This document shows, in pieces, positions 43,942 through 53,794 of a stretch of 64,000 nt of DNA (within the stretch, counting starts at the first letter, position 1; each line of letters begins with the position of its first letter). The stretch is from assembly GCF_009557455.1 (NCBI RefSeq), contig NZ_CP045651.1:806001-870000 (forward strand), given 5' to 3'. This DNA comes from Alistipes sp. dk3624 (GTDB lineage Bacteria; Bacteroidota; Bacteroidia; Bacteroidales; Rikenellaceae). Position numbers and translations under genes: made by a program. Below the pieces are notes generated by a model. The model saw only the letters and a list, made by a program, of their open reading frames with translations, was not told where the DNA came from and made no database searches.

Positions 43942-44805
43942 TTATTTTTCGGTCGGGACGGACAGGATCGCCATGCATTCCCGCAGCGAATCCAGCCAGT
44001 AGGGAACACGGACGCCGGCCTCCCTGATTTTATCTTTTGCAAGCACGCTGTAAGCCGGACGACGGGCCGGAGTCGGATAAGCCGCCGTCTCGATCGCTCC
44101 GACGCGGATATCGATCCCCGCCAGCGCAAATACCGCTTTCGCAAAATCGTACCACGAGATCGCCCCCTCGTCGCTGAAATGGTACACTTCGAAACCGGAT
44201 ACGCCGCGTTCGGCAAGCCGCAGGATCGCATGCGCCAGATCGGTCGCATAAGTCGGCGTTCCGACCTGGTCGTACACCACGTTCAGCTCATCGCGTTCGC
44301 GGCCCAGCCTCAGCATCGTCTTAACGAAATTATTCCCGTACTCCGAGTAAAGCCATGCGGTACGAATCACGCAGGCATTGCACCTGCTCGCTTCGATCGC
44401 CTGCTCTCCGGCCAGTTTCGTGCGGCCGTAAACGCCCTGCGGCGCGGTCGGACGGTCTTCCTTCAGCGGATGACAACTCTCCCCGTCGAACACGTAATCG
44501 GTCGAAATATGGATCAGACCGATCCCGCGCTCCCGGGCGACGCCGGCCAGCACTTCCGAGCCCTGCACGTTGATTTTCGCCGCCGTTTCGGCATCGCTTT
44601 CGGCCCTGTCCACCGCCGTATAGGCCGCACAGTTGACGATCAGGTCGATCGCATGTTTCTCCGCCAGAGCTGCGATACACGCCCGATCCGTGATATCCGC
44701 CTCCGGGACATCGGTAAATACGAACCGGTGCTGCGGGTACATTCCGGCAACTTTCCGCAGCGAACAACCCAGCTGTCCATTTCCGCCGGTAACCAATATA
44801 TTCAT
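43942..44805 (-). CDS. rfbD: dTDP-4-dehydrorhamnose reductase
   Basis: A 287-aa SDR protein. MNILVTGGNGQLGCSLRK binds NADPH, NCAAYTAVDRAESD is a family motif, and STDYVFDG and YGRTKLAGE (YxxxK) form the active site. It performs the last step to dTDP-L-rhamnose. It starts 3 nt after the rfbC stop. Confidence 0.96.
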   Translation of the reverse strand: MNILVTGGNGQLGCSLRKVAGMYPQHRFVFTDVPEADITDRACIAALAEKHAIDLIVNCAAYTAVDRAESDAETAAKINVQGSEVLAGVARERGIGLIHISTDYVFDGESCHPLKEDRPTAPQGVYGRTKLAGEQAIEASRCNACVIRTAWLYSEYGNNFVKTMLRLGRERDELNVVYDQVGTPTYATDLAHAILRLAERGVSGFEVYHFSDEGAISWYDFAKAVFALAGIDIRVGAIETAAYPTPARRPAYSVLAKDKIREAGVRVPYWLDSLRECMAILSVPTEK

Positions 44806-44808
44806 AGC

Positions 44809-45369
44809 TTAATACAATACGCCATTAAACAATACGGCATCGCGCAGCAGCGGATGATGCCGGTCTTTCTCTGAAACGACAATATCCGACGCCGGCAGCC
44901 GCCAGTCGATGCCCAAAGCCGGATCGTCGTAAGCGATCGCTCCCTCGCATTGCGGCGCGTAGAAATTATCGCACTTATACTGGAACAGCGCTTCGTCGCT
45001 CAATACGACGAATCCGTGCGCGAATCCCCTCGGAATAAAAAGCTGGCGATGGTTTTCGCCGGTCAGTTCCACCGCCACATGCCGACCGAACGTAGGCGAT
45101 TCCCTGCGGATATCGACGGCCACGTCGATCACCGTTCCGCGGATCACCCGCACCAGCTTGCTCTGTGCGTGGGGCGGCAGTTGATAATGCAGTCCGCGTA
45201 ATACTCCATAGCTCGATTTCGATTCGTTGTCCTGCACGAACACCGTCTCGCACACCTTTTCGGCAAACTCCCGCTGCGAAAAACTTTCGAAAAAATAGCC
45301 CCGGTGATCCCCGAAGATTTGCGGTTCGAGAATCACGACGCCCTGTAAATCGGTTTCTATAACATGCAT
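44809..45369 (-). CDS. rfbC: dTDP-4-dehydrorhamnose 3,5-epimerase
   Basis: A 186-aa cupin-fold epimerase of standard length. Motifs: FFESFSQREF, GVLRGLHYQLPP (catalytic His), KLVRVIRGTVIDVAVDIR, FGRHVAVEL, IPRGFAHGFVVLS (His), YKCDNFYAP (Tyr), PALGIDW. It epimerises C3 and C5 of the 4-keto sugar. Confidence 0.96.
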   Translation of the reverse strand: MHVIETDLQGVVILEPQIFGDHRGYFFESFSQREFAEKVCETVFVQDNESKSSYGVLRGLHYQLPPHAQSKLVRVIRGTVIDVAVDIRRESPTFGRHVAVELTGENHRQLFIPRGFAHGFVVLSDEALFQYKCDNFYAPQCEGAIAYDDPALGIDWRLPASDIVVSEKDRHHPLLRDAVLFNGVLY

Positions 45370-45415
45370 ATCCGTTCTTTCATATTTAAATTCATACCGT
45401 CTTCGACAAACCGGA

Positions 45416-46285
45416 CTACAACAGCCCGGACAGATATCGGCCGTATCCGTTTTTCAACATCGGCTTTGCCAATTCCCGGAGCTTTTCCCGCGTGATCCAT
45501 CCCTTGTTAAAAGCGATCTCTTCGAGACAGGCTACTTTCAACCCCTGTCGTTTCTCGATCACTTCGATGAAATTCGACGCTTCGCTGAGCGAATCGTGCG
45601 TCCCGGTATCCAGCCAGGCGAATCCTCGACCCAGCAACTGCACCTTCAGCGCTTTTTCTTGTAGGAACCGCTGGTTGACCGTCGTAATCTCCAGTTCTCC
45701 GCGCGCCGACGGTTTGATCGTCCGGGCGACCTCGACCACCCGGTTCGGATAAAAATAGAGTCCGACTACCGCATAATTGGATTTCGGCTGCACAGGCTTT
45801 TCCTCGATCGAAAGCACGTTGCCCGCGGCGTCGAACTCGGCAACGCCGTACCGCTCCGGATCGTTGACATAATAACCGAATACGGTCGCATTCCCCTGCT
45901 CTCCGGCCTGTGCGACCGCCTCGCCGAGCATCTTCGTAAAACTCTGTCCGTAAAATATGTTATCGCCCAGCACGAGACAAACGTCGTCCCCGCCGATAAA
46001 CTCCTCGCCAATTAGGAACGCCTGTGCCAATCCGTCCGGAGAAGGTTGTTCGGCATACGCGAAACGCACGCCGTAATCCGAACCGTCGCCGAGCAGCCGC
46101 CGGAACATCGGCAGGTCTTCGGGCGTCGAAATAATCAGGATATCCCGGATACCGGCCAGCATCAGCACCGATATGGGATAGTAGATCATCGGCTTGTCAT
46201 AGATCGGAAGCAACTGTTTGGACACCCCCTTGGTAATCGGGTAGAGCCGGGTACCGCTGCCCCCCGCCAACACAATACCTTTCAT
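45416..46285 (-). CDS. rfbA: Glucose-1-phosphate thymidylyltransferase
   Basis: A 289-aa nucleotidyltransferase. [23 protein letters not shown] is the nucleotide-binding motif with catalytic Arg and Lys. [10 protein letters not shown] holds the metal-binding Asp. [16 protein letters not shown] is the C-terminal family motif. It makes dTDP-glucose from Glc-1-P and dTTP, the first step. It heads the rfb operon, behind a good -7 element. Confidence 0.97.
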   Translation of the reverse strand: MKGIVLAGGSGTRLYPITKGVSKQLLPIYDKPMIYYPISVLMLAGIRDILIISTPEDLPMFRRLLGDGSDYGVRFAYAEQPSPDGLAQAFLIGEEFIGGDDVCLVLGDNIFYGQSFTKMLGEAVAQAGEQGNATVFGYYVNDPERYGVAEFDAAGNVLSIEEKPVQPKSNYAVVGLYFYPNRVVEVARTIKPSARGELEITTVNQRFLQEKALKVQLLGRGFAWLDTGTHDSLSEASNFIEVIEKRQGLKVACLEEIAFNKGWITREKLRELAKPMLKNGYGRYLSGLL

Positions 46286-46313
46286 AAAACTATATTTTTT
46301 TCAATTCGTTACA

Positions 46314-46321
46314 CAAAGATA
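46314..46321 (-). promoter_or_regulatory. Promoter -7 element of the rfb operon
   Basis: TATCTTTG on the minus strand fits TAnnTTTG, 28 nt before the rfbA ATG and just downstream of the rhamnosidase terminator. Confidence 0.55.
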
Positions 46322-46332
46322 GCTTTATTTGA

Positions 46333-46379
46333 CAAAAAAATGTGTCGAACCGGCAAATACGCACGATCCGACACACTTT
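46333..46379 (-). terminator. Terminator after rhamnosidase gene
   Basis: GTGTGTCGG ... CGACACA inverted repeat (arms 46341-46347 and 46369-46375, A/T-extended on both sides) followed on the minus strand by seven T. It separates the rhamnosidase transcript from rfbA. Confidence 0.7.
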
Positions 46380-46383
46380 TTAT

Positions 46384-49269
46384 TTAAATAGAACTTTGAA
46401 AACGATAAGTGCCCGAAACCACTTCGTACAACGCCTTGCCGTTCTCCATCCGCAAGAACCGAACGCCCGGGGCCTCCGCCGCCGGACGGCCCGATTCGGT
46501 GATCCCTTCCGCCGACGCAGCCGGCACGTGAACGACCGCCGACGTATTGACCGGCACCGTCACGTCGAGCGTCAACCGCTCGCCGTCGCGCTTCCAGCCG
46601 CTTTCGATCCGACCGTACATCGAATCGTGCCACGCCTCGACGAAAGTCAGATCGCCGACCACCGACGGGTCGATCACGAAACGTTTGAATCCGGGATATT
46701 CCGAAACGCAACGGATCCCGGCCAGGTACTTGTAGAAATAACCGCTGATCAGGCAGAACGGCGGATGGTTGCGCGAAGCCGAGCCGTCCCACGTTTCCCA
46801 CATCGTATTGGCTCCGTTGGCCACCATAAAGCCCCACCCCGGATAGGCGGGCTGGGTCGCCAGCCGGTAAGCCAATTCCGGATCGACTTGCGGCAACAGA
46901 TCCATCAGGGCCATCGTACCGACGAAGCCGGTTCCGATGCGGCCGTCGTACTTCTGCAGATCGGAAATCAGGTTCCGCTGTACCGCGTCCCGGTCGCTCT
47001 GAGGAACGATCCCGTATTCGAGCGGAACGACGTTCGCCGCCTGGCGGTACGGAGTCGGCTTATCCCCGTGATAGGTCTTCGTAGCCGGATCGAAAAACTC
47101 GCGGTTGAAACTCTCGGCGATCCGCGCGGCCCAGGCGTCCATCCGCTCGGCTTCCTGCGGGCGATCCAGGTAACGCGCGATCCCGGCGAGGTATTTCACG
47201 ACGCGGTAGTGCGAAGCCGTCCCGTAAAGAGTCAGCCCTTCGGGCGGCGCCATCTCATAAGATTGCAGCGTATCGGACAGCGTCATGTGCGGCGACACCC
47301 AATCGCCGAGCACCTCGCGGATGATCTCCGGCTTGCCGTCCGCCTGACGCAGCAGGCTGCTTTCGGCGAAACGCTTCATCGTTTCGTAATGCCGCTCCAC
47401 CACGCGGCGGTCGCCGTAATAGCACAGCAGATCCCACGGCACGAACACGATGGCGGCCGGCCACACGGTCGAAATGCTCTGGTCGTACCCGGTCGACGGC
47501 GCCACGGTGCACAGTCCGCCGTTCCGGTCGGCCGTACCGGCCAGGTCGGTCGCCCATTTCGCATAGAAAGCCGCCATATCGAAATTGTAGATCGCCGTCT
47601 GGTCGGTCATATAGGTATCGGCCGTCCAGCCCTGCTTCTCGCGGTGCGGACAGTCGGTCGGGATGCTGTGGATGTTGTTCAGCAGCGTCGCGCGCGACAT
47701 CTGCTGCAAGCGGTTCACGGTCTCGTTCGAACAGACGAACGATCCGGCGTCGGCCACGTCGGTATGCACCGGAACGCCTTCGACCCGCTCGACGGTAACC
47801 CCCTCGTCCGCAGTCACGCGGATATACTGGAAGCCTTTGTACGAAAAACGACATTCGAACGTCTCCGGCCCGCCGCCTTTAAGAATGTAACCGTTCTGCT
47901 GCCGGATATTGATCGACTTGTCGTAAAACGACGCGTAATCGGGATCGCCGATTTTGAATTTCATTTTCGACGGATGGATATCCGGCACGAGTTCCGGATC
48001 GGATGGCAGTTCGCAGTACTCCACGAGCACCCGCGCTCCGGCCGGACCGCTGACGCGCACCCGCGCCCACCCGGCGATGTTCCGGCCAATATCGTAAGCC
48101 GTACGTCCGTTCCCTTTATCGAAGGTTTTGACCGGGGCGATCGGAGCGAAACAACGTACCGGCGGCATCATCTGGGCATACAGCGGCCCGCTGCCGTCGA
48201 CCACGGCCGCGGGCCTCCAGCCGTCCGCGACGAATCCCGGCCGGTTCCACCCGGCTTTCTCTTCGCGGGCGTCGTACAACTCCCCGTGCCGGGTATCGTC
48301 GTAAAGAATCGGACCGCCGGCGGTCGTCCAACTGCCGTCGGTCACTATATCAGCAGTCGTCCCGTCGGCGTATTCGACGCTGAGCAACGCGATCGCCTTC
48401 GGCTGTCCGACCCACAGGGAGCTGCCCAATCGCCAGATATCGTTGCACAACGGGTTGTACTGTCCGCGTCCGACCATGATCCCCAGCGCGTTGTCCCCGC
48501 GCCGGACATCGGCGGTCACATCGTAGGTTACGTAAAACGTCCGTTTATGAAAATTCGTCCAGGCAGGATCGAGGACGTGATCGCCGATTTTTTTTCCGTT
48601 CAGAAAGGCTTCGTAATACCCCACCCCGGTCACGTACAGCGTAGCTGCCTTCACTTTCTTCCCGAGCGCGAATTCTTTGCGAAACAGCGGCGACGGATCG
48701 TAATGCGGAGAAGCCATATCGTACAGTTCCCAAATCGTCCGGCCGGTTCCGACGAACCACGGCCACGTCGGTTCGCGGTGACTGTTCTCCCGATCCTTGT
48801 GAGCCTGCCACTGCTCGCGCCACTGCGCATCGTCGCGGTAGGCAATCCAACGGGCGCCGCCCCAATCCCGTTCGGTCAGCAGCCCCATGCTCCACATCGC
48901 GGGCTCGCTCCACGGCCCCGCCTTCCCCGCGGCATCCCACACCTGCACCTTCCAGTAACAGCGCATACGGGATTCCAGCGGCTTGCCGGCATACTCGACC
49001 TGAATCGACCGGTCGGAAGGCACCCGGCCGCTGTCCCAAAGATCCCCCCGATCCTTTTTCAGCAGTTCCGCAGAAGAGGCCACCAGAATGCGGTAAGCGG
49101 TCTGGCAGTCCCCGCGCTTGCCGGAAACGACTTTCCAACTCAGCCGCGGCGACGTCACGTCGATCCCCAGCGGATTATCGAGGTATTCGCAACGCAGCCC
49201 CTCCGTGCCGGCCGCCCGAAGGCCGATATTTCCGGCCAACAGCAATCCAAGTAAAATGATCCTTTTCAT
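46384..49269 (-). CDS. Secreted alpha-L-rhamnosidase (GH78)
   Basis: A 961-aa enzyme with a Sec signal (MKRIILLGLLLAGNIGLRAAG). The order matches GH78. It has an N-terminal Ig-like part (LRCEYLDNPLGIDVTSPRLSW), a beta-sandwich (ATLYVTGVGYYEAFLNGKKIG), and the (alpha/alpha)6 catalytic domain. In the catalytic domain, PTDCPHREKQGWTADTYM holds the characteristic Asp and Glu. A C-terminal beta-sandwich follows. It releases alpha-L-rhamnose from glycans in the periplasm or outside. It starts 9 nt after rsmA but has its own terminator. No SusC/SusD pair is nearby. Confidence 0.93.
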   Translation of the reverse strand: MKRIILLGLLLAGNIGLRAAGTEGLRCEYLDNPLGIDVTSPRLSWKVVSGKRGDCQTAYRILVASSAELLKKDRGDLWDSGRVPSDRSIQVEYAGKPLESRMRCYWKVQVWDAAGKAGPWSEPAMWSMGLLTERDWGGARWIAYRDDAQWREQWQAHKDRENSHREPTWPWFVGTGRTIWELYDMASPHYDPSPLFRKEFALGKKVKAATLYVTGVGYYEAFLNGKKIGDHVLDPAWTNFHKRTFYVTYDVTADVRRGDNALGIMVGRGQYNPLCNDIWRLGSSLWVGQPKAIALLSVEYADGTTADIVTDGSWTTAGGPILYDDTRHGELYDAREEKAGWNRPGFVADGWRPAAVVDGSGPLYAQMMPPVRCFAPIAPVKTFDKGNGRTAYDIGRNIAGWARVRVSGPAGARVLVEYCELPSDPELVPDIHPSKMKFKIGDPDYASFYDKSINIRQQNGYILKGGGPETFECRFSYKGFQYIRVTADEGVTVERVEGVPVHTDVADAGSFVCSNETVNRLQQMSRATLLNNIHSIPTDCPHREKQGWTADTYMTDQTAIYNFDMAAFYAKWATDLAGTADRNGGLCTVAPSTGYDQSISTVWPAAIVFVPWDLLCYYGDRRVVERHYETMKRFAESSLLRQADGKPEIIREVLGDWVSPHMTLSDTLQSYEMAPPEGLTLYGTASHYRVVKYLAGIARYLDRPQEAERMDAWAARIAESFNREFFDPATKTYHGDKPTPYRQAANVVPLEYGIVPQSDRDAVQRNLISDLQKYDGRIGTGFVGTMALMDLLPQVDPELAYRLATQPAYPGWGFMVANGANTMWETWDGSASRNHPPFCLISGYFYKYLAGIRCVSEYPGFKRFVIDPSVVGDLTFVEAWHDSMYGRIESGWKRDGERLTLDVTVPVNTSAVVHVPAASAEGITESGRPAAEAPGVRFLRMENGKALYEVVSGTYRFQSSI

Positions 49270-49278
49270 GAATTAAAA

Positions 49279-50070
49279 TTAAGTTCGGTTATTTCGGGGC
49301 AGCCGTCCGGCTACCCAATCGGTTAGTTCGACGAATTGAGCGACATTCAACACCTCGGGACGCAGCGGGAAAAACGCATGTTCGTCTCCTCCCAGGTCGC
49401 CGAACGCGGCGCGCAGCGAATTGCGGATCGTCTTGCGGCGCTGGTTGAAAACGGCCTTGACCACCCGGGCGAACAGCGCCTCGTCGCAACCGAGTCTCTC
49501 CACCCCGTTGCGCGTCAGCCGGATCACGGCGCTCTTGACTTTCGGAGGCGGGTTGAACACCCCCTCGCCGACCGTAAACAGGTACTCGATATCGTAAAAA
49601 GCCTGCAAAAAAACGCTCAGAATCCCGTAGTCTTTCGTACCGGGCTTTTCGGCTATCCGCACGGCCACCTCGCGCTGCACCATCCCGACCGCTTCGGGCA
49701 CCCGGTCGCGGTATTCCAGAATTTTGAAAAAAATCTGCGACGAAATATTGTACGGGAAATTACCGATCACGTTTACCCCGTCGGGAAACCGCTGCGCCAG
49801 ATCCATTCGCAAAAAATCGCCTTCGATCAACCGCGGCGCGAACTGCGGATAATGCTCGTGCAAGTAAGCGACGCTCTCGGTATCGACTTCGGCGCCGTAG
49901 AGCGTAATATCCGTCCTTTCGAGCAGGAACTTCGTCAGCACGCCGGTGCCGCACCCCACTTCGAGCACCGTGGAGCAACGATCGGCCCGCAGGCTGTCCG
50001 CAATCCGTTTCGCGACCGACAAATCGGTCAGGAAATGCTGACCGAGGTGTTTTTTGGGTTTTACATACAT
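49279..50070 (-). CDS. rsmA: 16S rRNA (adenine-1518/1519-N6)-dimethyltransferase
   Basis: A 263-aa protein; MYVKPKKHLGQHFLTD at 50070 matches the usual start. Motifs: LEVGCGTGVLTKFLL (SAM), ADLSVAKRIAD region, GDFLRMDLA, NFPYNISSQI (the catalytic NxPY) and FNPPPKVKSAVIRL. RsmA dimethylates two adenines in the 3' end of 16S rRNA. Confidence 0.95.
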   Translation of the reverse strand: MYVKPKKHLGQHFLTDLSVAKRIADSLRADRCSTVLEVGCGTGVLTKFLLERTDITLYGAEVDTESVAYLHEHYPQFAPRLIEGDFLRMDLAQRFPDGVNVIGNFPYNISSQIFFKILEYRDRVPEAVGMVQREVAVRIAEKPGTKDYGILSVFLQAFYDIEYLFTVGEGVFNPPPKVKSAVIRLTRNGVERLGCDEALFARVVKAVFNQRRKTIRNSLRAAFGDLGGDEHAFFPLRPEVLNVAQFVELTDWVAGRLPRNNRT

Positions 50071-50089
50071 AGGTCTCTCCGTCACGTTA

Positions 50090-51334
50090 TCAGCGCACCA
50101 ACATCACTTTGCCTTTCGAATCGGTTCGTACGCTGCCGTAATTGATCGACGGGATCGTTTTCCGGGCTTCTTTCAGGTCGATCACCGCATAATACGGATC
50201 TCCGGCATCCACACGGGACTTCACCTCGTCGAATTCCTCCTTCGCCACCGCCATTGCGTTTTTAAAATTGGCCTTGCTCGCCTCCCATTTCTCCTCCGCC
50301 GTCGTCAGAGCGTCCAGCCGGACGTTACCGATCATGGTCGTTTCGAGAAAATAAGTCAGATCCCCGTTCGCATCGCCGATGCCCAAAAACATGTGATTCG
50401 GTTTCAGAATCAAGTACGGAAACAGATCGAACCGTTGGTAGATCGAAGCCAGCATGCAGGTTCCCTCCACGCAGTTCGCCTGCGCGCTGGCCAAAGCCTG
50501 ACTAAAAAAACGAACATTTTGCACCCTGACATCCTCCGCCTGACCGGGAATTTGGGTCGCATTGCTGTAACTGACCCCAGTTTGCTGCAAAACGTACCAG
50601 ATCGCGCACATCTGCTGAAACAGGTAATTTTCATCGCCCGACTGGTAACCGTTGAATCCCGACGGCAAAGCGACCTCCTGAAGCGCCTGCTCCATAATCC
50701 GGTCGATCTCCGGATTTTCCTCTTCGACGTAACCGGCGAACATCTCGGGAATTTCGACCGCATCGTCCTCGTTGACGACCAGCCCCTGCGGCCGTTCGTA
50801 CGGATATACGATCAAGGCGTTCACACACTGACTGACCGAACGGCACGAAAAGGTGCGATCGACGGTACAAATCTCCCTGCCGTCGGCCGAGATCGTCCAG
50901 CGCAGCGCCAGGTTGCGCGTCCGGTCGAACCGGCGCAACGCATCGTACTTCCAGACCATGCGGGGCTGCATCCACAACGTATCCCCGCTGCGGGGCAGCG
51001 TATATTGTCCGACGACCTCTTCGTTGAGCTCGCTTTCGTGCATCTTCAGTCCGATCGTCGCCCCGCTACGCGGACTCACCAGCGACAGCTTGAAAATATC
51101 TTTCGTCAGCAACCCTTCCACATTCACGCCCTGGTAGTCCGTTACGAACGGAATCATGTAAAGATAAGAGGTGTAAATCTGATCTTCGAAACCGCGGGGC
51201 GTCAGCACCACGTCCACAGCCACGTCTCCGGCCGCAAGCGGCGGATCCGACTCATCTTTGCTGCACGCGCACAGCGTAAAAACCGCTGCGGCCAAACACA
51301 ACGATCCGTTCCAAATCCTTTTTCGCAACTTCAT
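50090..51334 (-). CDS. Lipoprotein with transglutaminase-like domain
   Basis: A 414-aa lipoprotein (start 51334 MKLRKRIWNG is taken; 51352 and 51382 are also possible), lipobox TLCAC. The N-terminal half is beta-rich (VAVDVVLTPRGF, SYLYMIPFVTDYQ). The C-terminal half carries CVEGTCMLASIYQRFDLFPYLI and LKPNHMFLGI, the Cys and His of a transglutaminase-like cysteine-hydrolase fold. Whether it crosslinks, hydrolyses or only binds is unknown. It precedes rsmA by 20 nt and probably shares its transcript. Confidence 0.65.
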   Translation of the reverse strand: MKLRKRIWNGSLCLAAAVFTLCACSKDESDPPLAAGDVAVDVVLTPRGFEDQIYTSYLYMIPFVTDYQGVNVEGLLTKDIFKLSLVSPRSGATIGLKMHESELNEEVVGQYTLPRSGDTLWMQPRMVWKYDALRRFDRTRNLALRWTISADGREICTVDRTFSCRSVSQCVNALIVYPYERPQGLVVNEDDAVEIPEMFAGYVEEENPEIDRIMEQALQEVALPSGFNGYQSGDENYLFQQMCAIWYVLQQTGVSYSNATQIPGQAEDVRVQNVRFFSQALASAQANCVEGTCMLASIYQRFDLFPYLILKPNHMFLGIGDANGDLTYFLETTMIGNVRLDALTTAEEKWEASKANFKNAMAVAKEEFDEVKSRVDAGDPYYAVIDLKEARKTIPSINYGSVRTDSKGKVMLVR

Positions 51335-51436
51335 TACACCCAATTTATTCATAATCAGATTATTTAAACAATTTCTAATCACAACGCTTCGTCCTTTCCT
51401 CCATTATGCAGGGAAAGCCCCCCGGCAATTAACGTT

Positions 51437-51467
51437 ATGCCGGACCCGTATCGGACGAGTCCGGCAT
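51437..51467 (-). other. Hairpin between recQ and lipoprotein gene
   Basis: Perfect 9-bp repeat ATGCCGGAC / GTCCGGCAT with a 13-nt loop, ~25 nt beyond the recQ stop. No T run follows, so a terminator role is only possible. Confidence 0.4.
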
Positions 51468-51489
51468 CATTCCGCCGTATTACCGTTGA

Positions 51490-53682
51490 TCAGTTCCCCA
51501 TTTCGCTCATGAACCTGGCCCTTACCAGCCGGATCTCCTCTTCGGTGAAATCGGGGCCGAGCTCCTTGACCGCCTCTTCGAGCGAATCGCTCTCGGCGTC
51601 CTCCTTGAAATAGAGATAGATCTCTTCGGCCTTCTCCTCGTCGATCACCTCGTTCACGTAATAGCCTATATTGAGTTTCGTCCCGGAATGGATGATGGCT
51701 TCGATCTCGCCGAGCAGCTCTTCGAAATCCATGTCGCGCGCTTTGGCAATGTCTTCAAAATCCATCTGACGGTCGATGCTCTGAATGATGAACACCTTGT
51801 TGCCGCTCTTGTTGACCACGCTCTTGACCACCATGTCCTGCGGACGGACGATGTCTTTTTCATCGACGTATTTCTTGATCAGTTCGACGAACGGCTTGCC
51901 GAACTTCTTTGCCTTGCCGACGCCGACGCCCGTGATGTTCTGCATCTCCTCAAGCGTAACCGGGTACTGAATCGACATGTCTTCGAGCGACGGATCCTGG
52001 AATACCACGAACGGCGGCAACTCCATCTGCCGGGCCACCTTCTTGCGCAGGTCCTTCAGCATCGCGAAAAGTTCCTCGTCGGCTACCCCGCCTTTGCCGG
52101 CCGGCGGCGAAACCGACTCGTCGTCGTCCGTATCATCGTACTCGTGGTCGGCGGTCATCATCACCGAATAGGGATTCTCGATATACTCCTCGCCCGCCTC
52201 GTTGATCGACAGCAGGCCGTAATTCTCGATGTTGCGGTCGACCAGCCCGAGGATCAACGCCTGGCGCACTACGGCTCCCCAGAAACGGTCGTTGTGATCG
52301 TCGCCGATGCCGAACCACTCGCTCTTATGGTGATTATAAGACTTGATCAGGGCGTTGTTGCGACCGACCAACATGTTGACCAGGTAGTCGGCCTTGAACT
52401 TATCGCCGATGGCCTGCAACACGCGCAGCAGCAACCGCAGGTGGTCGCGTCCCTCGAAACGCGGCTTCGGATTGACGCAGTTGTCGCAGCAACCGCAGTT
52501 CTCCTCGGGAAACTCCTCGCCGAAATAGTGCAGCAACGTCTTGCGGCGACACACCGAACTCTCGGCATAGGAGACCGTCTCCTGCAACAGCAGCTTGCCG
52601 ATCTCTTGCTCGGCCAACGGTTTGCCCTGCATGAATTTTTCGAGCTTCTGGATATCCTTGTAACTGTAAAAGGCGATGCACTGCCCGCCCCCGCCGTCGC
52701 GGCCGGCGCGGCCGGTCTCCTGATAATACCCTTCGAGACTTTTCGGAATGTCGTAATGGATCACATAACGCACGTCGGGCTTGTCGATCCCCATCCCGAA
52801 CGCGATGGTCGCCACGATTACGTCGACCTGTTCGTGCAAGAACTTGTCTTGGTTGCCGGCCCGCGTCGCGGCATCCATCCCGGCATGGTACGGAGCGACC
52901 TTGATGTTGTTGGCGGCCAGCAGTTCGGCCAGTTCCTCGACCTTCTTGCGGCTCAGGCAGTAAATGATCCCGGACTGTCCCTCGTGGTTTTTGATATAAC
53001 GGATAATATCCTTCGTGGCATTCGCCTTCGAACGGATCTCGTAGAAAAGATTCGGCCGGTTGAACGACGACTTGAATACCGAAGCGTCGAGCATACCGAG
53101 GTTCTTCTGAATGTCCATCTGTACTTTCGGCGTAGCCGTCGCGGTCAGCGCGATCAGCGGCGCCTGCCCGATCTCGTTGATGATCGGACGAATGCGGCGG
53201 TACTCCGGGCGGAAATCGTGTCCCCATTCCGAAATACAGTGCGCCTCGTCGATCGCATAGAACGATATTTTGATTTTCCGCAGGAAATTGACGTTATCCT
53301 CTTTGGTAAGCGATTCGGGAGCGAAATACAGCAATTTGGTTTTCCCGGCCAGCACGTCCTCTTTGACCTTCGTGACGGCCGCCTTGTTCAGCGACGAATT
53401 CAGAAAATGGGCGACGCCGTCCACCATGCTGAACGTGCGCATCGCATCGACCTGATTTTTCATCAACGCGATCAACGGCGAAATGACGATAGCCACGCCG
53501 TCCATCATCAGCGCGGGAAGTTGATAACACAGCGATTTGCCGCCTCCGGTAGGCATCAGCACGAACGTATCGTTCCCATCCAGCACGTTGCGGATCACCG
53601 CCTCCTGATTTCCTTTGAAATTATCGAATCCGAAATACTCCTTTAAGCAATGATATAGCTTAGAAACCTCTTTATCAGACAT
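51490..53682 (-). CDS. recQ: ATP-dependent DNA helicase RecQ
   Basis: A 730-aa RecQ of normal length. The helicase core has LMPTGGGKSLCYQLP (Walker A), YAIDEAHCISEWGHDFRPEYR (DEAH with aromatic-rich loop), LTATATP and the YYQETGRAGRDG motif VI. A zinc-binding domain with four Cys follows (CRRKTLLHYFGE ... CGCCDNC). After it come the winged-helix RQC and an HRDC-like domain (~530-620). A C-terminal helical extension is typical for Bacteroidetes RecQ. It unwinds recombination intermediates 3'-5'. Confidence 0.96.
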   Translation of the reverse strand: MSDKEVSKLYHCLKEYFGFDNFKGNQEAVIRNVLDGNDTFVLMPTGGGKSLCYQLPALMMDGVAIVISPLIALMKNQVDAMRTFSMVDGVAHFLNSSLNKAAVTKVKEDVLAGKTKLLYFAPESLTKEDNVNFLRKIKISFYAIDEAHCISEWGHDFRPEYRRIRPIINEIGQAPLIALTATATPKVQMDIQKNLGMLDASVFKSSFNRPNLFYEIRSKANATKDIIRYIKNHEGQSGIIYCLSRKKVEELAELLAANNIKVAPYHAGMDAATRAGNQDKFLHEQVDVIVATIAFGMGIDKPDVRYVIHYDIPKSLEGYYQETGRAGRDGGGGQCIAFYSYKDIQKLEKFMQGKPLAEQEIGKLLLQETVSYAESSVCRRKTLLHYFGEEFPEENCGCCDNCVNPKPRFEGRDHLRLLLRVLQAIGDKFKADYLVNMLVGRNNALIKSYNHHKSEWFGIGDDHNDRFWGAVVRQALILGLVDRNIENYGLLSINEAGEEYIENPYSVMMTADHEYDDTDDDESVSPPAGKGGVADEELFAMLKDLRKKVARQMELPPFVVFQDPSLEDMSIQYPVTLEEMQNITGVGVGKAKKFGKPFVELIKKYVDEKDIVRPQDMVVKSVVNKSGNKVFIIQSIDRQMDFEDIAKARDMDFEELLGEIEAIIHSGTKLNIGYYVNEVIDEEKAEEIYLYFKEDAESDSLEEAVKELGPDFTEEEIRLVRARFMSEMGN

Positions 53683-53705
53683 CTACATCCAATATTATTT
53701 GACAA

Positions 53706-53760
53706 CAAACCTATTTAATAAAGGAAAGATAAGAATAATTTCCGAATTTAACTAACTTTG
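53706..53760. promoter_or_regulatory. Divergent promoter region recQ / lptB
   Basis: TAGGTTTG on the minus strand (53706-53713) points at recQ, and TAACTTTG on the plus strand (53753-53760) points at lptB. Both fit TAnnTTTG. Neither has a clear TTTG at -33. Confidence 0.55.
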
Positions 53761-53794
53761 TAGAAAATTTTTCGCACACTGCGTATCCAACCCT

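Noticed and set aside
46342-49254. 970-aa open frame on the plus strand
   Set aside because: Exact antisense shadow of the GH78 gene, with no protein-like features.
42871-49269. Polysaccharide utilisation locus around the rhamnosidase
   Set aside because: No SusC/SusD pair, no sensor-regulator and no further glycosidase are present in the neighbourhood.
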